Positions 1 through 7,098 of a stretch of DNA of 29,423 nucleotides are shown here, piece after piece. Source of the stretch: CADEFF01 sp964569315 (lineage in GTDB: Bacteria > Pseudomonadota > Alphaproteobacteria > Dongiales > Dongiaceae); assembly GCA_964569315.1 (NCBI GenBank), contig CAZMUZ010000040.1, positions 1 through 29,423 of the forward strand, read 5' to 3'. Made by a program: the position numbers and the translations under genes. The notes below the pieces were generated by a model. It did not search any database and was not told the origin of the DNA. It worked only from the letters and a program-made list of their open reading frames with translations. Each line of letters starts with the position of its first letter. The stretch's first letter is position 1.

Positions 1-462
1 GCCATTCGGAGCCAGCAGGAACGCGACGACCGAGGACGAGGCCGCGAGCGCGTCGGCGAGGCGCCGGTCGGGATCGGGCAGCACGGCAAGCGCGCTCCGG
101 ATCGCCTCGATGTCGGGACGGTCGGACCAGAGCTCGGCCAGCTTCGCGGGGCCGGTGCGGTCGGGCTCCGAGAGCAGGATGTCGAGCACCACGGCGGCGG
201 CACCTTGCGCCGTCAGCCGGTCCACCAGCTCGGCCAGCCGCTCGCGGGGCCAGGGCCATTGGCCAAGCGCCTTCAGGCTCGGCTCGTCGATATCGACGAT
301 GCGAACCGGGGGTGCCTCGTAGCTCCGCGGCAGCAGCCGCTGGTAGCTGTCGAACACGATCGCGCGCAGCTCGCGGATCGCCGTGCCCTCGTCGATCCAC
401 AGCAGGAGAGCGGCGAACAGGAAGACGAAGGGGATGACGAGGTCGAGCGAACGCTTGAGCAT
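1..462 (-). CDS. CHASE2-domain sensor protein, N-terminal part (runs off left edge)
   Basis: I read this frame directly: it begins with ATG at 462 and stays open to base 1, giving 154 residues without a stop. The protein opens with a hydrophobic segment (about residues 8-22) and then RAIVFDSYQRLLPR. Next come VRIVDIDEPSLKALGQWPWP and a conserved Arg, followed by AAVVLDILLSEPDR. This is the start of a CHASE2 extracytoplasmic sensor domain, which in this family follows an N-terminal membrane segment and precedes further membrane segments and a cyclase, kinase or other output domain. The output domain lies outside the window, so the signalling function cannot be named. The gene is divergent from the binding-protein gene at 667, and the 204 bp between them are GC-rich with no clear promoter. 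No strong Shine-Dalgarno is visible, so the exact start is moderately certain. Confidence 0.8.
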   Translation of the reverse strand, partial: MLKRSLDLVIPFVFLFAALLLWIDEGTAIRELRAIVFDSYQRLLPRSYEAPPVRIVDIDEPSLKALGQWPWPRERLAELVDRLTAQGAAAVVLDILLSEPDRTGPAKLAELWSDRPDIEAIRSALAVLPDPDRRLADALAASSSVVAFLLAPNG

Positions 463-666
463 CGGGCCTGCGAAGGGCGGGAACCGGCCGCCATCCTAGC
501 ATGGCCGCTCGCGGACGGCAGCGCGCCGGGGCCCGCCCGGGGCTGCCGGAAACCCCCGAAAAGCGCCGCGCCGCGCCGGGCTTTCCTCGACGAGCATTGA
601 CCCCGCCCGGCCCGCCGGGGGAAAACGGACAGCAACAAGAAGAATCCATTCGAGGGGGAGGCAATC

Positions 667-1725
667 ATGAACAGGAACAAATGGCTCGGCGTTCTGGTCG
701 TCGTCGCGATCGTCGCGGTCGGCGCCTTTCTGCTGTGGCCGCGGCCGCCGGCGAAGATCGTCATCTCGAACTGGGATGGCTACATGCCGGCCGAGCTGCT
801 GCAGAACTTCACCAAGGAGACCGGCATCGAAGCCGAGCTCGCGGTGCATGCGACCAACGAAGAGATCATGGGCAAGGTCACGGCCGGCGGCGGCAAGGGC
901 TATGACGTGCTCTTCGTCTCGAGCCCTTTCGTCGAGGCGCTGGCGAAGCAGGGGCTGATCGCCGAGCTCGATCCCGGGAAGATCCCGAATCTCGCCAATC
1001 TCTATCCCGAGGCGCGCGCGCTAGCCTATGACCCCAACAACAAATATTCGGTGCCCTACGCCTGGGGCACGACGGGCATCTGCTATCGCAGCGATCTGGT
1101 CTCGCCGGCGCCGACGAGCTGGATGGACCTGCTTCGCCCGGCCGATGCGCACAAGGGCAAAGTCACCATGCTGGCGACGGATCGCTGGCTGATGGCGGCC
1201 GGCCTCAAGGCGCTCGGCTACTCGGTCAACAGCACCGATCCGGCGGAGATCGCGCAGGCGAAGGCCCTGCTGATCGAGGCGAAGCAGCATCTGCTCGCCT
1301 ATGACGATACGACCTTCTACTCCAAGCTCGTCTCCGGCGAGGCCTCGATGGTCCAGGCCTGGGATGGATGGTGCAATTACGGGATCGCGGAGAATGCCGC
1401 GATCAAGTTCGTCGTGCCGCGCGAGGGCAGCGACATGTGGGTGGATACGATGGTGGTGACCGCAGCCTCCGGCAACCGGGACGGCGCGATGGCCTTCATC
1501 GACTACGTGCTGCGGCCCGAGGTCCATCGCTGGGTCGCGGAGAACATCCTCTACAAGGTGCCGAACCAGGTGGCAATGGAAGCGCTCGATCCGGCGCTGG
1601 CGCAGCAATATCCGAACATCGCCATATCGCCGGCCGAGCTCATGGCGCTCGAACAGCTTCGCGATCTCGGGGATGCGCAGAAGACTTATACCCAGACCGT
1701 GACCGAGATCACGGCGTCGCAGTAA
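667..1725 (+). CDS. ABC transporter substrate-binding protein, PotD-like (spermidine/putrescine type)
   Basis: Periplasmic binding protein of 352 residues delivering ligand to the permeases encoded next. A purine-rich GAGGGGGAGG lies 6 nt before the ATG. Residues 6-24 form one hydrophobic segment after a basic N-terminus; there is no lipobox Cys, so it is a secreted or membrane-anchored form rather than a lipoprotein. Ligand-site features known from E. coli PotD are visible: NWDGY (Trp36), YDVLFVSSPFVE, VPYAWGTTGI, and the WxD pair at Trp258/Asp260 (PotD Trp255/Asp257), where the acid contacts the polyamine amine. A cationic amine ligand is therefore likely, though polyamine identity is inferred. 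It is the first gene of a five-gene unit. The next gene starts 121 bp later, after a strong hairpin, which is a usual arrangement for making more binding protein than permease. Confidence 0.9.
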   Translation: MNRNKWLGVLVVVAIVAVGAFLLWPRPPAKIVISNWDGYMPAELLQNFTKETGIEAELAVHATNEEIMGKVTAGGGKGYDVLFVSSPFVEALAKQGLIAELDPGKIPNLANLYPEARALAYDPNNKYSVPYAWGTTGICYRSDLVSPAPTSWMDLLRPADAHKGKVTMLATDRWLMAAGLKALGYSVNSTDPAEIAQAKALLIEAKQHLLAYDDTTFYSKLVSGEASMVQAWDGWCNYGIAENAAIKFVVPREGSDMWVDTMVVTAASGNRDGAMAFIDYVLRPEVHRWVAENILYKVPNQVAMEALDPALAQQYPNIAISPAELMALEQLRDLGDAQKTYTQTVTEITASQ

Positions 1726-1738
1726 TGCCCGCCTGCCT

Positions 1739-1767
1739 CGCGGGCCGGCCAGGAGGGCCGGCTCGCG
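1739..1767 (+). promoter_or_regulatory. 12-bp stem-loop after the binding-protein gene
   Basis: Bases 1739-1750 pair with 1756-1767 through 12 bp, one of them a G-U wobble, around the loop AGGAG. The structure starts 14 nt after the stop codon. No T-run follows, so a simple intrinsic terminator is unlikely. By analogy with other binding-protein/permease junctions such as malE-malF, it may protect the upstream mRNA 3' end or partly attenuate transcription into the permease genes. Confidence 0.55.
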
Positions 1768-1846
1768 GGGCGCTGGCCGTCATGCCGATACCAAGCCTTC
1801 TTCCGGCGCCGCCCGCCGCTTCGCCCCGACCCTTCGCGAACGGGCG

Positions 1847-2743
1847 ATGACCGTGCGCGCCGGCATGATCCCCGTCGCCGCGCCGGCCGATCCGCGCGCC
1901 CGCGAGCGGCTGTTGCTTCTCGCCGGGCCGCTCGGCTGGATCGCGCTTTTTCTGGTCCTGCCCTGCCTTCTCATCGGCATCTACAGCCTCTTCGAGCGCG
2001 GCACCTATGGCGGCATCGAATGGAACTTCACCTTCGAGAATTTCCGCCGGGCCGCCGATCCGCTCTATTTCGGCATCCTGATCGAGTCGCTCTGGATCGC
2101 CGGGCTCGCGACCGCGATCGCTCTGCTGGTCGGCTATCCGGCGGCGTTCCTCATCGCGACCTCGCCGGAACGCTGGCAGAAGCTCCTGCTGGTACTGGCG
2201 GTGCTGCCGTTCTGGACCAACTATCTCATCCGCAGCTACGCCTGGATCGTGATCCTGAACCGCGAGGGCGCGCTCAACAATCTGCTGCGCGGGTTCGGGC
2301 TGACCTCGGAGCCCCTGCCGCTGCTCTATAACGAGTTCGCGATCGTGCTGGGGCTGGTCTATGCCTATCTCCCCTTCATGATCCTGCCGCTCTACGCGGC
2401 GATCAGCCGGCTCGGGGCCGACCTCATCGAGGCCTCGACCGATCTCGGCGCCGACGGCTGGCGCAGCTTCCGCCGGGTCATCCTGCCCTTGACCCTGCCC
2501 GGGATCGCGGCCGGCTCGATCTTCGTCTTCGTCTACAGCCTCGGCAATTTCATCACGCCGGACCTGCTCGGCGGCGGCCGGACCGTGATGGTCGGCAACC
2601 TCATCTACGACCAGTTCCTCACGGCGCGCGACTGGCCCTTCGGCGCGGCGCTGGCCTTCATCCTGATCGGCATCATGATGGGCCTGCTGACCTTGCAGGC
2701 CTTCCTCATCAATCGCGCGCGGCGGATCGGCACCTATGACTGA
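1847..2743 (+). CDS. ABC transporter permease, PotB type
   Basis: Inner-membrane permease of 298 residues with about six hydrophobic segments. The first (LLLLAGPLGWIALFLVLPCL) follows an arginine-rich start. The cytoplasmic EAA coupling loop that docks on the ATPase is visible near residues 195-224: EASTDLGADGWRSFRRVILP, with the conserved Gly and the LPLTLPGI ending. This is a BPD_transp_1 protein of the PotB subfamily, judged by length and by the SLGNFITPDLLGG stretch. The ATG at 1847 has only a weak ribosome-binding site; the ATG at 1865 is an alternative. Its 3' end overlaps the next permease by 8 nt, indicating translational coupling in the importer operon. Confidence 0.9.
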   Translation: MTVRAGMIPVAAPADPRARERLLLLAGPLGWIALFLVLPCLLIGIYSLFERGTYGGIEWNFTFENFRRAADPLYFGILIESLWIAGLATAIALLVGYPAAFLIATSPERWQKLLLVLAVLPFWTNYLIRSYAWIVILNREGALNNLLRGFGLTSEPLPLLYNEFAIVLGLVYAYLPFMILPLYAAISRLGADLIEASTDLGADGWRSFRRVILPLTLPGIAAGSIFVFVYSLGNFITPDLLGGGRTVMVGNLIYDQFLTARDWPFGAALAFILIGIMMGLLTLQAFLINRARRIGTYD

Positions 2744-3542
2744 CCATCCGGTGGCCAGGCTGCAATCGCGCGGCACGCGGCGCTGGCTCAAGGGCCATGC
2801 GGCGCTGGTCTATCTCTTCCTCTACGGCCCGATCGCGATGCTGGCGGTGCTTTCCTTCAACGACAGCGGCCTGCCGACCGCCTGGGGCGGCTTCTCCTTC
2901 CGCTGGTATGGCGAGCTCCTTCGCAATCCGGCCATTCTTCACTCGGTCGCCAACAGCCTTGTCGTCGCCTTTTTCGTGACCCTGATCGCGACCGCCGGCG
3001 GCACCTTGCTCGCCCTCGGGCTGGAGCAGGGCCGGCCCTCGACCGCGCTCGACAGCTTCGTCATGGTGCCGATGATCATTCCCGACATCGTGCTCGCGAT
3101 CGCCCTGCTTTCCTTCTACACCACGCTGCAATTCACCCTCGGCCTCTACAGCATCGTCCTTTCGCAGAGCGTCTTCGTCATGGCCTTCGCTGCGGCCGTG
3201 GTGCGGACGCGTCTTCGGAACTTCGACCGCTCGATCCTCGAGGCCTCGGTCGATCTCGGAGCCGACGGCTGGACCACCTTCTGGCGGGTGACCCTGCCGG
3301 CGATCCTGCCGGGGGTGATCGCGGCGGCGCTGCTCTCCTTCACCCTCTCGATCGACGATTTCGTGATCGCCTACTTCTCGGCCGGTGCGGGCCGCAGCTC
3401 GACCACCTTCCCGATGCAGATCTACGCCATGATCCGCTTCGGGGTGACGCCGACCATCAACGCCATCGCGACCATCCTGGTGCTGGTGAGCGTCACCCTG
3501 ATGCTGACGGCGCAGCGCCTCGCCCGGGAGGCGCGGCCATGA
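2736..3542 (+). CDS. ABC transporter permease, PotC type
   Basis: Second inner-membrane subunit of the importer, 268 residues. Hydrophobic segments begin at LVYLFLYGPIAMLAVLSF, followed by the PotC-like NDSGLPTAWGGFSFRWYGEL. The EAA loop reads EASVDLGADGWTTFWRVTLP, nearly identical in layout to that of the preceding permease, and continues into SFTLSIDDFVIAYF, a hallmark of PotC-type subunits. It overlaps the upstream permease by 8 nt and the ATPase by 4 nt (ATGA), so the three are probably translated in a coupled way and assembled as a heterodimeric permease on an ATPase dimer. Confidence 0.92.
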   Translation: MTDHPVARLQSRGTRRWLKGHAALVYLFLYGPIAMLAVLSFNDSGLPTAWGGFSFRWYGELLRNPAILHSVANSLVVAFFVTLIATAGGTLLALGLEQGRPSTALDSFVMVPMIIPDIVLAIALLSFYTTLQFTLGLYSIVLSQSVFVMAFAAAVVRTRLRNFDRSILEASVDLGADGWTTFWRVTLPAILPGVIAAALLSFTLSIDDFVIAYFSAGAGRSSTTFPMQIYAMIRFGVTPTINAIATILVLVSVTLMLTAQRLAREARP

Positions 3543-4594
3543 CCGTGCTGATCGGGATCCGCGACCTCGCCAAATCCTTCGGTCCGGTGCCGGCATTGGC
3601 CGGCGTGTCGCTCGACATCCGCGAGAACGAGTTCTTCGCGCTGCTGGGTCCGTCCGGTTGCGGCAAGACCACGCTGCTGCGGATCCTCGCCGGCTTCGAG
3701 ACGCCGGATCGCGGCAGCGTGACGCTGGACGGCAAGGATCTCGTGGCGATCCCGGCGAACCGCCGGCCGGTCAACATGATGTTCCAGTCCTACGCGCTCT
3801 TCCCGCATATGACGGTCGCCGGGAATGTGAGCTACGGCCTCGAGATGGAAGGGGTGAAGGGGCCGGAGCTGGCGCGGCGCGTCCGCGACGCCCTCGCCAT
3901 GGTCCAGCTCGAGCCGGTCGCGGGGCGGAAGCCGCATCTCCTCTCCGGCGGGCAGCGGCAGCGTGTGGCGCTCGCCCGCGCCCTCGTCAAGCGGCCGCGG
4001 CTCCTGCTGCTGGACGAGCCACTCGCCGCTCTCGACAAGAAGCTCCGCGAGCAGATGCGCATCGAGCTGAAACGTATCCAGCACGAGACCGGCATCACCT
4101 TCCTCGTCGTGACGCACGACCAGGAAGAGGCGCTGGTGATGGCCGACCGGATCGCGCTCATGGATCGCGGCGCGGTGGCGCAGCTCGGCAGCCCCCGCGA
4201 GCTCTATGACCGCCCGGCCACGCGCTTCGTCGCCGGCTTCATCGGCATGAGCAACTTCCTCGAGGGCCGCGCGGCCCCGGGGGGCGTCGCGGTGGAGGGG
4301 CTGGGTCCGTTGCCGGCGACGGGCGAGGGGATCGCGCCTGGCACGCCGGTCAGCCTCACCATCCGGCCGGAGCGGGTGCGGCTTGTCGCCGGCGGTGACG
4401 GGCAGGTCGCGGGTGAGATTACGGGCATCGCTTATCTCGGGCAGGATTTGCTAGTGCAGATCGGCCTGCCGGCGCGCGCCGACCCGCTGGTGGCGCGGCT
4501 TGCCTCCGGCCATCCGCTGGCCGATGGCTTGCGCGAAGGCATGGCGGTGAGCTGCGACTGGTCGGCCGCCGATGCGCGGATGCTGACGGAATGA
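3539..4594 (+). CDS. ABC transporter ATP-binding protein, PotA type
   Basis: Cytoplasmic ATPase of 351 residues energising the importer. All nucleotide-binding motifs are intact: Walker A GPSGCGKTT (about residues 38-46), Q-loop MMFQSYALFPHM, signature LSGGQRQRVALARAL, Walker B LLLLDEPLAALD and the H-switch VVTHDQEEAL. After residue 240 a TOBE regulatory domain follows (SLTIRPERVRL, AGEITGIAYLGQDLLVQIGL), typical of the PotA/FbpC/MalK group. It starts inside the stop of the PotC-type gene (ATGA). An ATG at 4591 overlaps its own stop, but the next gene more likely starts at 4654. Confidence 0.93.
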   Translation: MTVLIGIRDLAKSFGPVPALAGVSLDIRENEFFALLGPSGCGKTTLLRILAGFETPDRGSVTLDGKDLVAIPANRRPVNMMFQSYALFPHMTVAGNVSYGLEMEGVKGPELARRVRDALAMVQLEPVAGRKPHLLSGGQRQRVALARALVKRPRLLLLDEPLAALDKKLREQMRIELKRIQHETGITFLVVTHDQEEALVMADRIALMDRGAVAQLGSPRELYDRPATRFVAGFIGMSNFLEGRAAPGGVAVEGLGPLPATGEGIAPGTPVSLTIRPERVRLVAGGDGQVAGEITGIAYLGQDLLVQIGLPARADPLVARLASGHPLADGLREGMAVSCDWSAADARMLTE

Positions 4595-4653
4595 GAGGCG
4601 ACGGGCCTTGCCCGCGTCGACGGCAGGGCGGCAAGCGACAGGGAGAGGGAAGC

Positions 4654-6183
4654 ATGGCGAAGGCGACGCGCAGGAAAGCCGCAAAGGCGGGTGCGAAGCG
4701 CAAGGCGAAGGCGGCGAAACGCCGGCCTCAGGCGAAGAAGGCGGCGAGGAAGAAGGCCGCGCCGAAGCGGCCGGCGGCGAAGCGCAAGGCCGCGAAGAAG
4801 GCGGCTGCCGGGCGCAAGCCGGCCGCCCCGAAGAAACCGGCCCCGAAGCCCGCGCCCAGACGGAAAGCCGTCGCGAAACCCAGCGTTTCCGCCCGATCTA
4901 AGGGTAAGCGCGTGGTGCTCTATCCCGAGGCCGCCTTCGGCCCCGCCCTCAATTGCGTCGGCATCGCCCAGCAGCTCCGCAAGCTGGGCCACGATCCGAT
5001 CTTCGTCGCCGACAAGGGCTTCAAGGGCGTGTTCGAGAATTACGGCTTCGAGGAGCATCTGGTCGACATGTCGGGCGGCATGCCGGACGAGGAGGCGGCG
5101 CGCTTCTGGTCCGATTTCATCGCCGGCCATTTGCCGCATTTCCGGCTCTCGCCGCTCCAGCAGGTGTCGAAATATGTCGTGCCGGTCTGGGAGATGATCG
5201 TCGATACCGCGGTCAACTCGCACGAGATGCTGACGAAGCACCTCAACAGCCTGAAGCCGGACGTGGTCTGCGTCGACAACGTGATCCTCTTTCCGGCAAT
5301 CAAGACGACGGGCAAGCCCTGGATCCGCATCATCTCCTGCTCGGAGAACGAGGTGCATGATCCGGACATCCCGCCGCATCTCTCCGGCTGCAGCGAGGAC
5401 GACAAGGCGGGATTCAAGGCCTATGAGGAAGAGTTCCTCGCCCGCATCAAGCCGGCGCACACGCGCTTCAACGCCTTCCTCGCCAAGGTCGGCCACCCGC
5501 CCTATGAGCTCGGCGAGTTCTTCGAGACCTCGCCCGACCTCAATTTGCTGCTCTATCCGAAGCATCTCCGCTTCAAGCGCCGCCATCCGCTGGACCCGAA
5601 ACGCTTCCAGTATCTCGATGGCTGCGTGCGCGACGAGGGCAGCTACAAGGTGCCGAAGTTCGAGGCGAACGAGGGCAAGCCGCTCATCTATGTGAGCTTC
5701 GGCAGCCTCGGCTCGGCCGACGTCGATCTCTACAAGCGCATGATCCGGCTCTTCGGCCGCCTGCCCTATCGCTTCCTGATGAATGTCGGCGAATACATGG
5801 ATCAGTACACCGAGATCCCCGGCAATGTGCATCTCGACAAATGGTATCCGCAGCCGGCGGTGATCCCGCACACCGATCTCTTCATCCATCACGGCGGCAA
5901 CAACAGCTTCAACGAGGCGCTCTATTTCGGGAAGCCGGCCATCATCATGCCCTATTGCTGGGACGGGCTCGACAACGCGACCCGCATCCAGGACACGGGC
6001 TATGGCGCGAAGCTGCCGCGCTATAGCTGGAGCGACGAGGAATTCGCCGCCACGATCTGGCGGTTGCTCGGCGACCCGGCCATGAAGAAGCGGCTCGAGG
6101 AATGCAGCCGCTACATGCAGGCGGCGAAGGGACCGGAGAAGGCGGCGCGGCTCATCGCCGAAGTCGCGGAGCGAGCTGCATGA
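4654..6183 (+). CDS. GT1-family glycosyltransferase with Lys/Ala-rich histone-H1-like N-terminal tail
   Basis: 509 residues in two clearly different parts. Residues 1-86 are almost entirely Lys, Arg, Ala and Pro with no Asp or Glu, built from KAAK, AKRK and KKPAPKPAP-like units as in bacterial histone-H1-like tails. From residue 86 (VVLYPEAAFGPALNCVGIA) a GT-B fold begins. The C-terminal nucleotide-sugar site is classic for UDP-glucuronosyl/glucosyltransferase and macrolide-type enzymes: HHGGNNSFNEALYFGKPAII then MPYCWDGLDNATR, about residues 412-445, preceded by YVSFGSLG. A transfer of sugar from an NDP-sugar to a small acceptor or lipid is therefore likely; the acceptor is unknown. I chose 4654 because GGGAGAGGGA precedes it; an ATG at 4591 would overlap the ATPase stop. 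It closes the importer operon, suggesting the imported compound or a cell-surface product is glycosylated. The tail could bind nucleic acid or anionic membrane; this is inference. Confidence 0.85.
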   Translation: MAKATRRKAAKAGAKRKAKAAKRRPQAKKAARKKAAPKRPAAKRKAAKKAAAGRKPAAPKKPAPKPAPRRKAVAKPSVSARSKGKRVVLYPEAAFGPALNCVGIAQQLRKLGHDPIFVADKGFKGVFENYGFEEHLVDMSGGMPDEEAARFWSDFIAGHLPHFRLSPLQQVSKYVVPVWEMIVDTAVNSHEMLTKHLNSLKPDVVCVDNVILFPAIKTTGKPWIRIISCSENEVHDPDIPPHLSGCSEDDKAGFKAYEEEFLARIKPAHTRFNAFLAKVGHPPYELGEFFETSPDLNLLLYPKHLRFKRRHPLDPKRFQYLDGCVRDEGSYKVPKFEANEGKPLIYVSFGSLGSADVDLYKRMIRLFGRLPYRFLMNVGEYMDQYTEIPGNVHLDKWYPQPAVIPHTDLFIHHGGNNSFNEALYFGKPAIIMPYCWDGLDNATRIQDTGYGAKLPRYSWSDEEFAATIWRLLGDPAMKKRLEECSRYMQAAKGPEKAARLIAEVAERAA

Positions 6184-6207
6184 GCCGCCGCCGCGGCACC
6201 GCCTGGA

Positions 6208-6305
6208 GCATTTTCCCGCGAAGTGGGCACCGGTTCGCGGCAGAAAATGCGAGCAGACCCATGAATCCGGAGCGCGTTCCGGTTCACCCTCGAGGAAACG
6301 CGTTC
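6208..6305. repeat. Two-hairpin palindromic intergenic repeat (GAGCATTTTC...GAAAATGC type)
   Basis: Bases 6208-6222 pair with 6234-6250: GCATTTT with AAAATGC and CCGCGAA with TTCGCGG, with a 2-nt bulge and the loop GTGGGCACCGG. A second hairpin pairs 6270-6280 with 6294-6305 (GCGCGTT with AACGCG-type arms). The core resembles a dispersed palindromic repeat that I recall from Rhizobiales and related alphaproteobacteria. It lies between convergent genes, ends on the stop codon of the dioxygenase gene, and could act as a bidirectional transcription end. Confidence 0.7.
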
Positions 6306-6976
6306 TAGAAACCTCTGGCGAGGGCGATGTCGAAGGTGCCGAGGCGCCGCTCGCCGTCCTGCGTCAGCTCGATCGCGAGCGTTTGCTTGGGACCGGCCCA
6401 GGGGTCGGTTGCGAGGAAGGGATCGTCCTTGAAATAGAGCTGCGTCGTGAGCGGCACATGCACCGATTCCATCACCCGGAAGTGGATATGCGCCGGTCGC
6501 GTCATGCCGGCATATTGCTCGAGGCCCGCCAGGCCCGGCGGGATCGGATAACGGCCCGGCATGATCGTGTCGATCCGGTACTGCCCCTTCTCGTCCGTAT
6601 ACATCACGCCGCGCAGGTGGAAGCTGGTGGTCTCGGTGAAGTTGCCGGGCGTGCTCGTGTCATAAACGCCGCCGCTGTTCGCCTGCCACACCTCGATGAA
6701 GGCGTTCGGAAGCGCGGTCTTGCAATCGGCGCCGAACACCGTGCCGGATATGGTGAGCCTTTCGCCTGGCTCGTCGGGACCGGCGAGCTTCGTCTGGAAG
6801 GGCGCGCCGACCCGGTAGAAGGGACCGATGATGTCGGCCTCGGTGATCCGGCACTCCTGCGCCATGGCCGGGACGGTGCTGCCGACCAGCGAACCGCCGA
6901 TGAGAGCCGCGCTCTTGGATAGAAAATGCCGACGCGGCAGGTCGAGGCTGGCTGTGGTGCGCGAATCTCTCTTCAT
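6305..6976 (-). CDS. Tat-exported intradiol ring-cleavage dioxygenase-like protein
   Basis: 223 residues. The start at 6976 is preceded by AAAGGAGGACAGG, better than an upstream ATG at 7060. The N-terminus carries a twin-arginine signal, PRRHFLS (Arg14-Arg15), a hydrophobic stretch and the likely cleavage site AMAQ. The rest is an intradiol dioxygenase fold related to protocatechuate 3,4-dioxygenase beta: IIGPFYR, NAFIEVWQANSGGVYD, LRGVMYTDEKGQYRIDTI, MPGRYPIP, TRPAHIHFRV, LTTQLYF. The four non-haem Fe(III) ligands are present: Tyr105, Tyr143, His163, His165. Known enzymes of this fold cleave catechols between the hydroxyls; exported versions exist, but their substrates are often unknown. It is divergently oriented to the double-cupin gene at 7099. 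Its stop codon abuts the palindromic repeat. Confidence 0.88.
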   Translation of the reverse strand: MKRDSRTTASLDLPRRHFLSKSAALIGGSLVGSTVPAMAQECRITEADIIGPFYRVGAPFQTKLAGPDEPGERLTISGTVFGADCKTALPNAFIEVWQANSGGVYDTSTPGNFTETTSFHLRGVMYTDEKGQYRIDTIMPGRYPIPPGLAGLEQYAGMTRPAHIHFRVMESVHVPLTTQLYFKDDPFLATDPWAGPKQTLAIELTQDGERRLGTFDIALARGF

Positions 6977-7098
6977 CCTGTCCTCCTTTGGAAACCCCTG
7001 AAGGTCTCTACCGCTGCCCGGGCGGGTCGAGATCATGTAGCATGCCATTGATGCGGGCAATTTCGTGCCTCGAATCTTAACTCGTCCATAGGAACGAC
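6977..7098. promoter_or_regulatory. Divergent promoter region between dioxygenase and double-cupin genes
   Basis: These 122 bp separate two divergent start codons and must hold both promoters. On the minus strand TTGCCC is followed 17 nt later by CATGAT. On the plus strand TTGATG (7048-7053) has only a weak -10-like GAATCT about 18 nt downstream. The individual elements are weak matches; the region assignment is positional. Confidence 0.35.

Noticed and set aside
2709..3596. Minus-strand 295-codon frame opposite the PotC-type permease
   Set aside because: Highly charged Gly/Arg/Glu translation, a mirror of membrane-protein codons.
4432..5892. 486-codon open frame on the minus strand opposite the glycosyltransferase and ATPase
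   Set aside because: His/Arg/Glu-rich low-complexity translation with no family motifs; it is the usual antisense shadow of a GC-rich gene.
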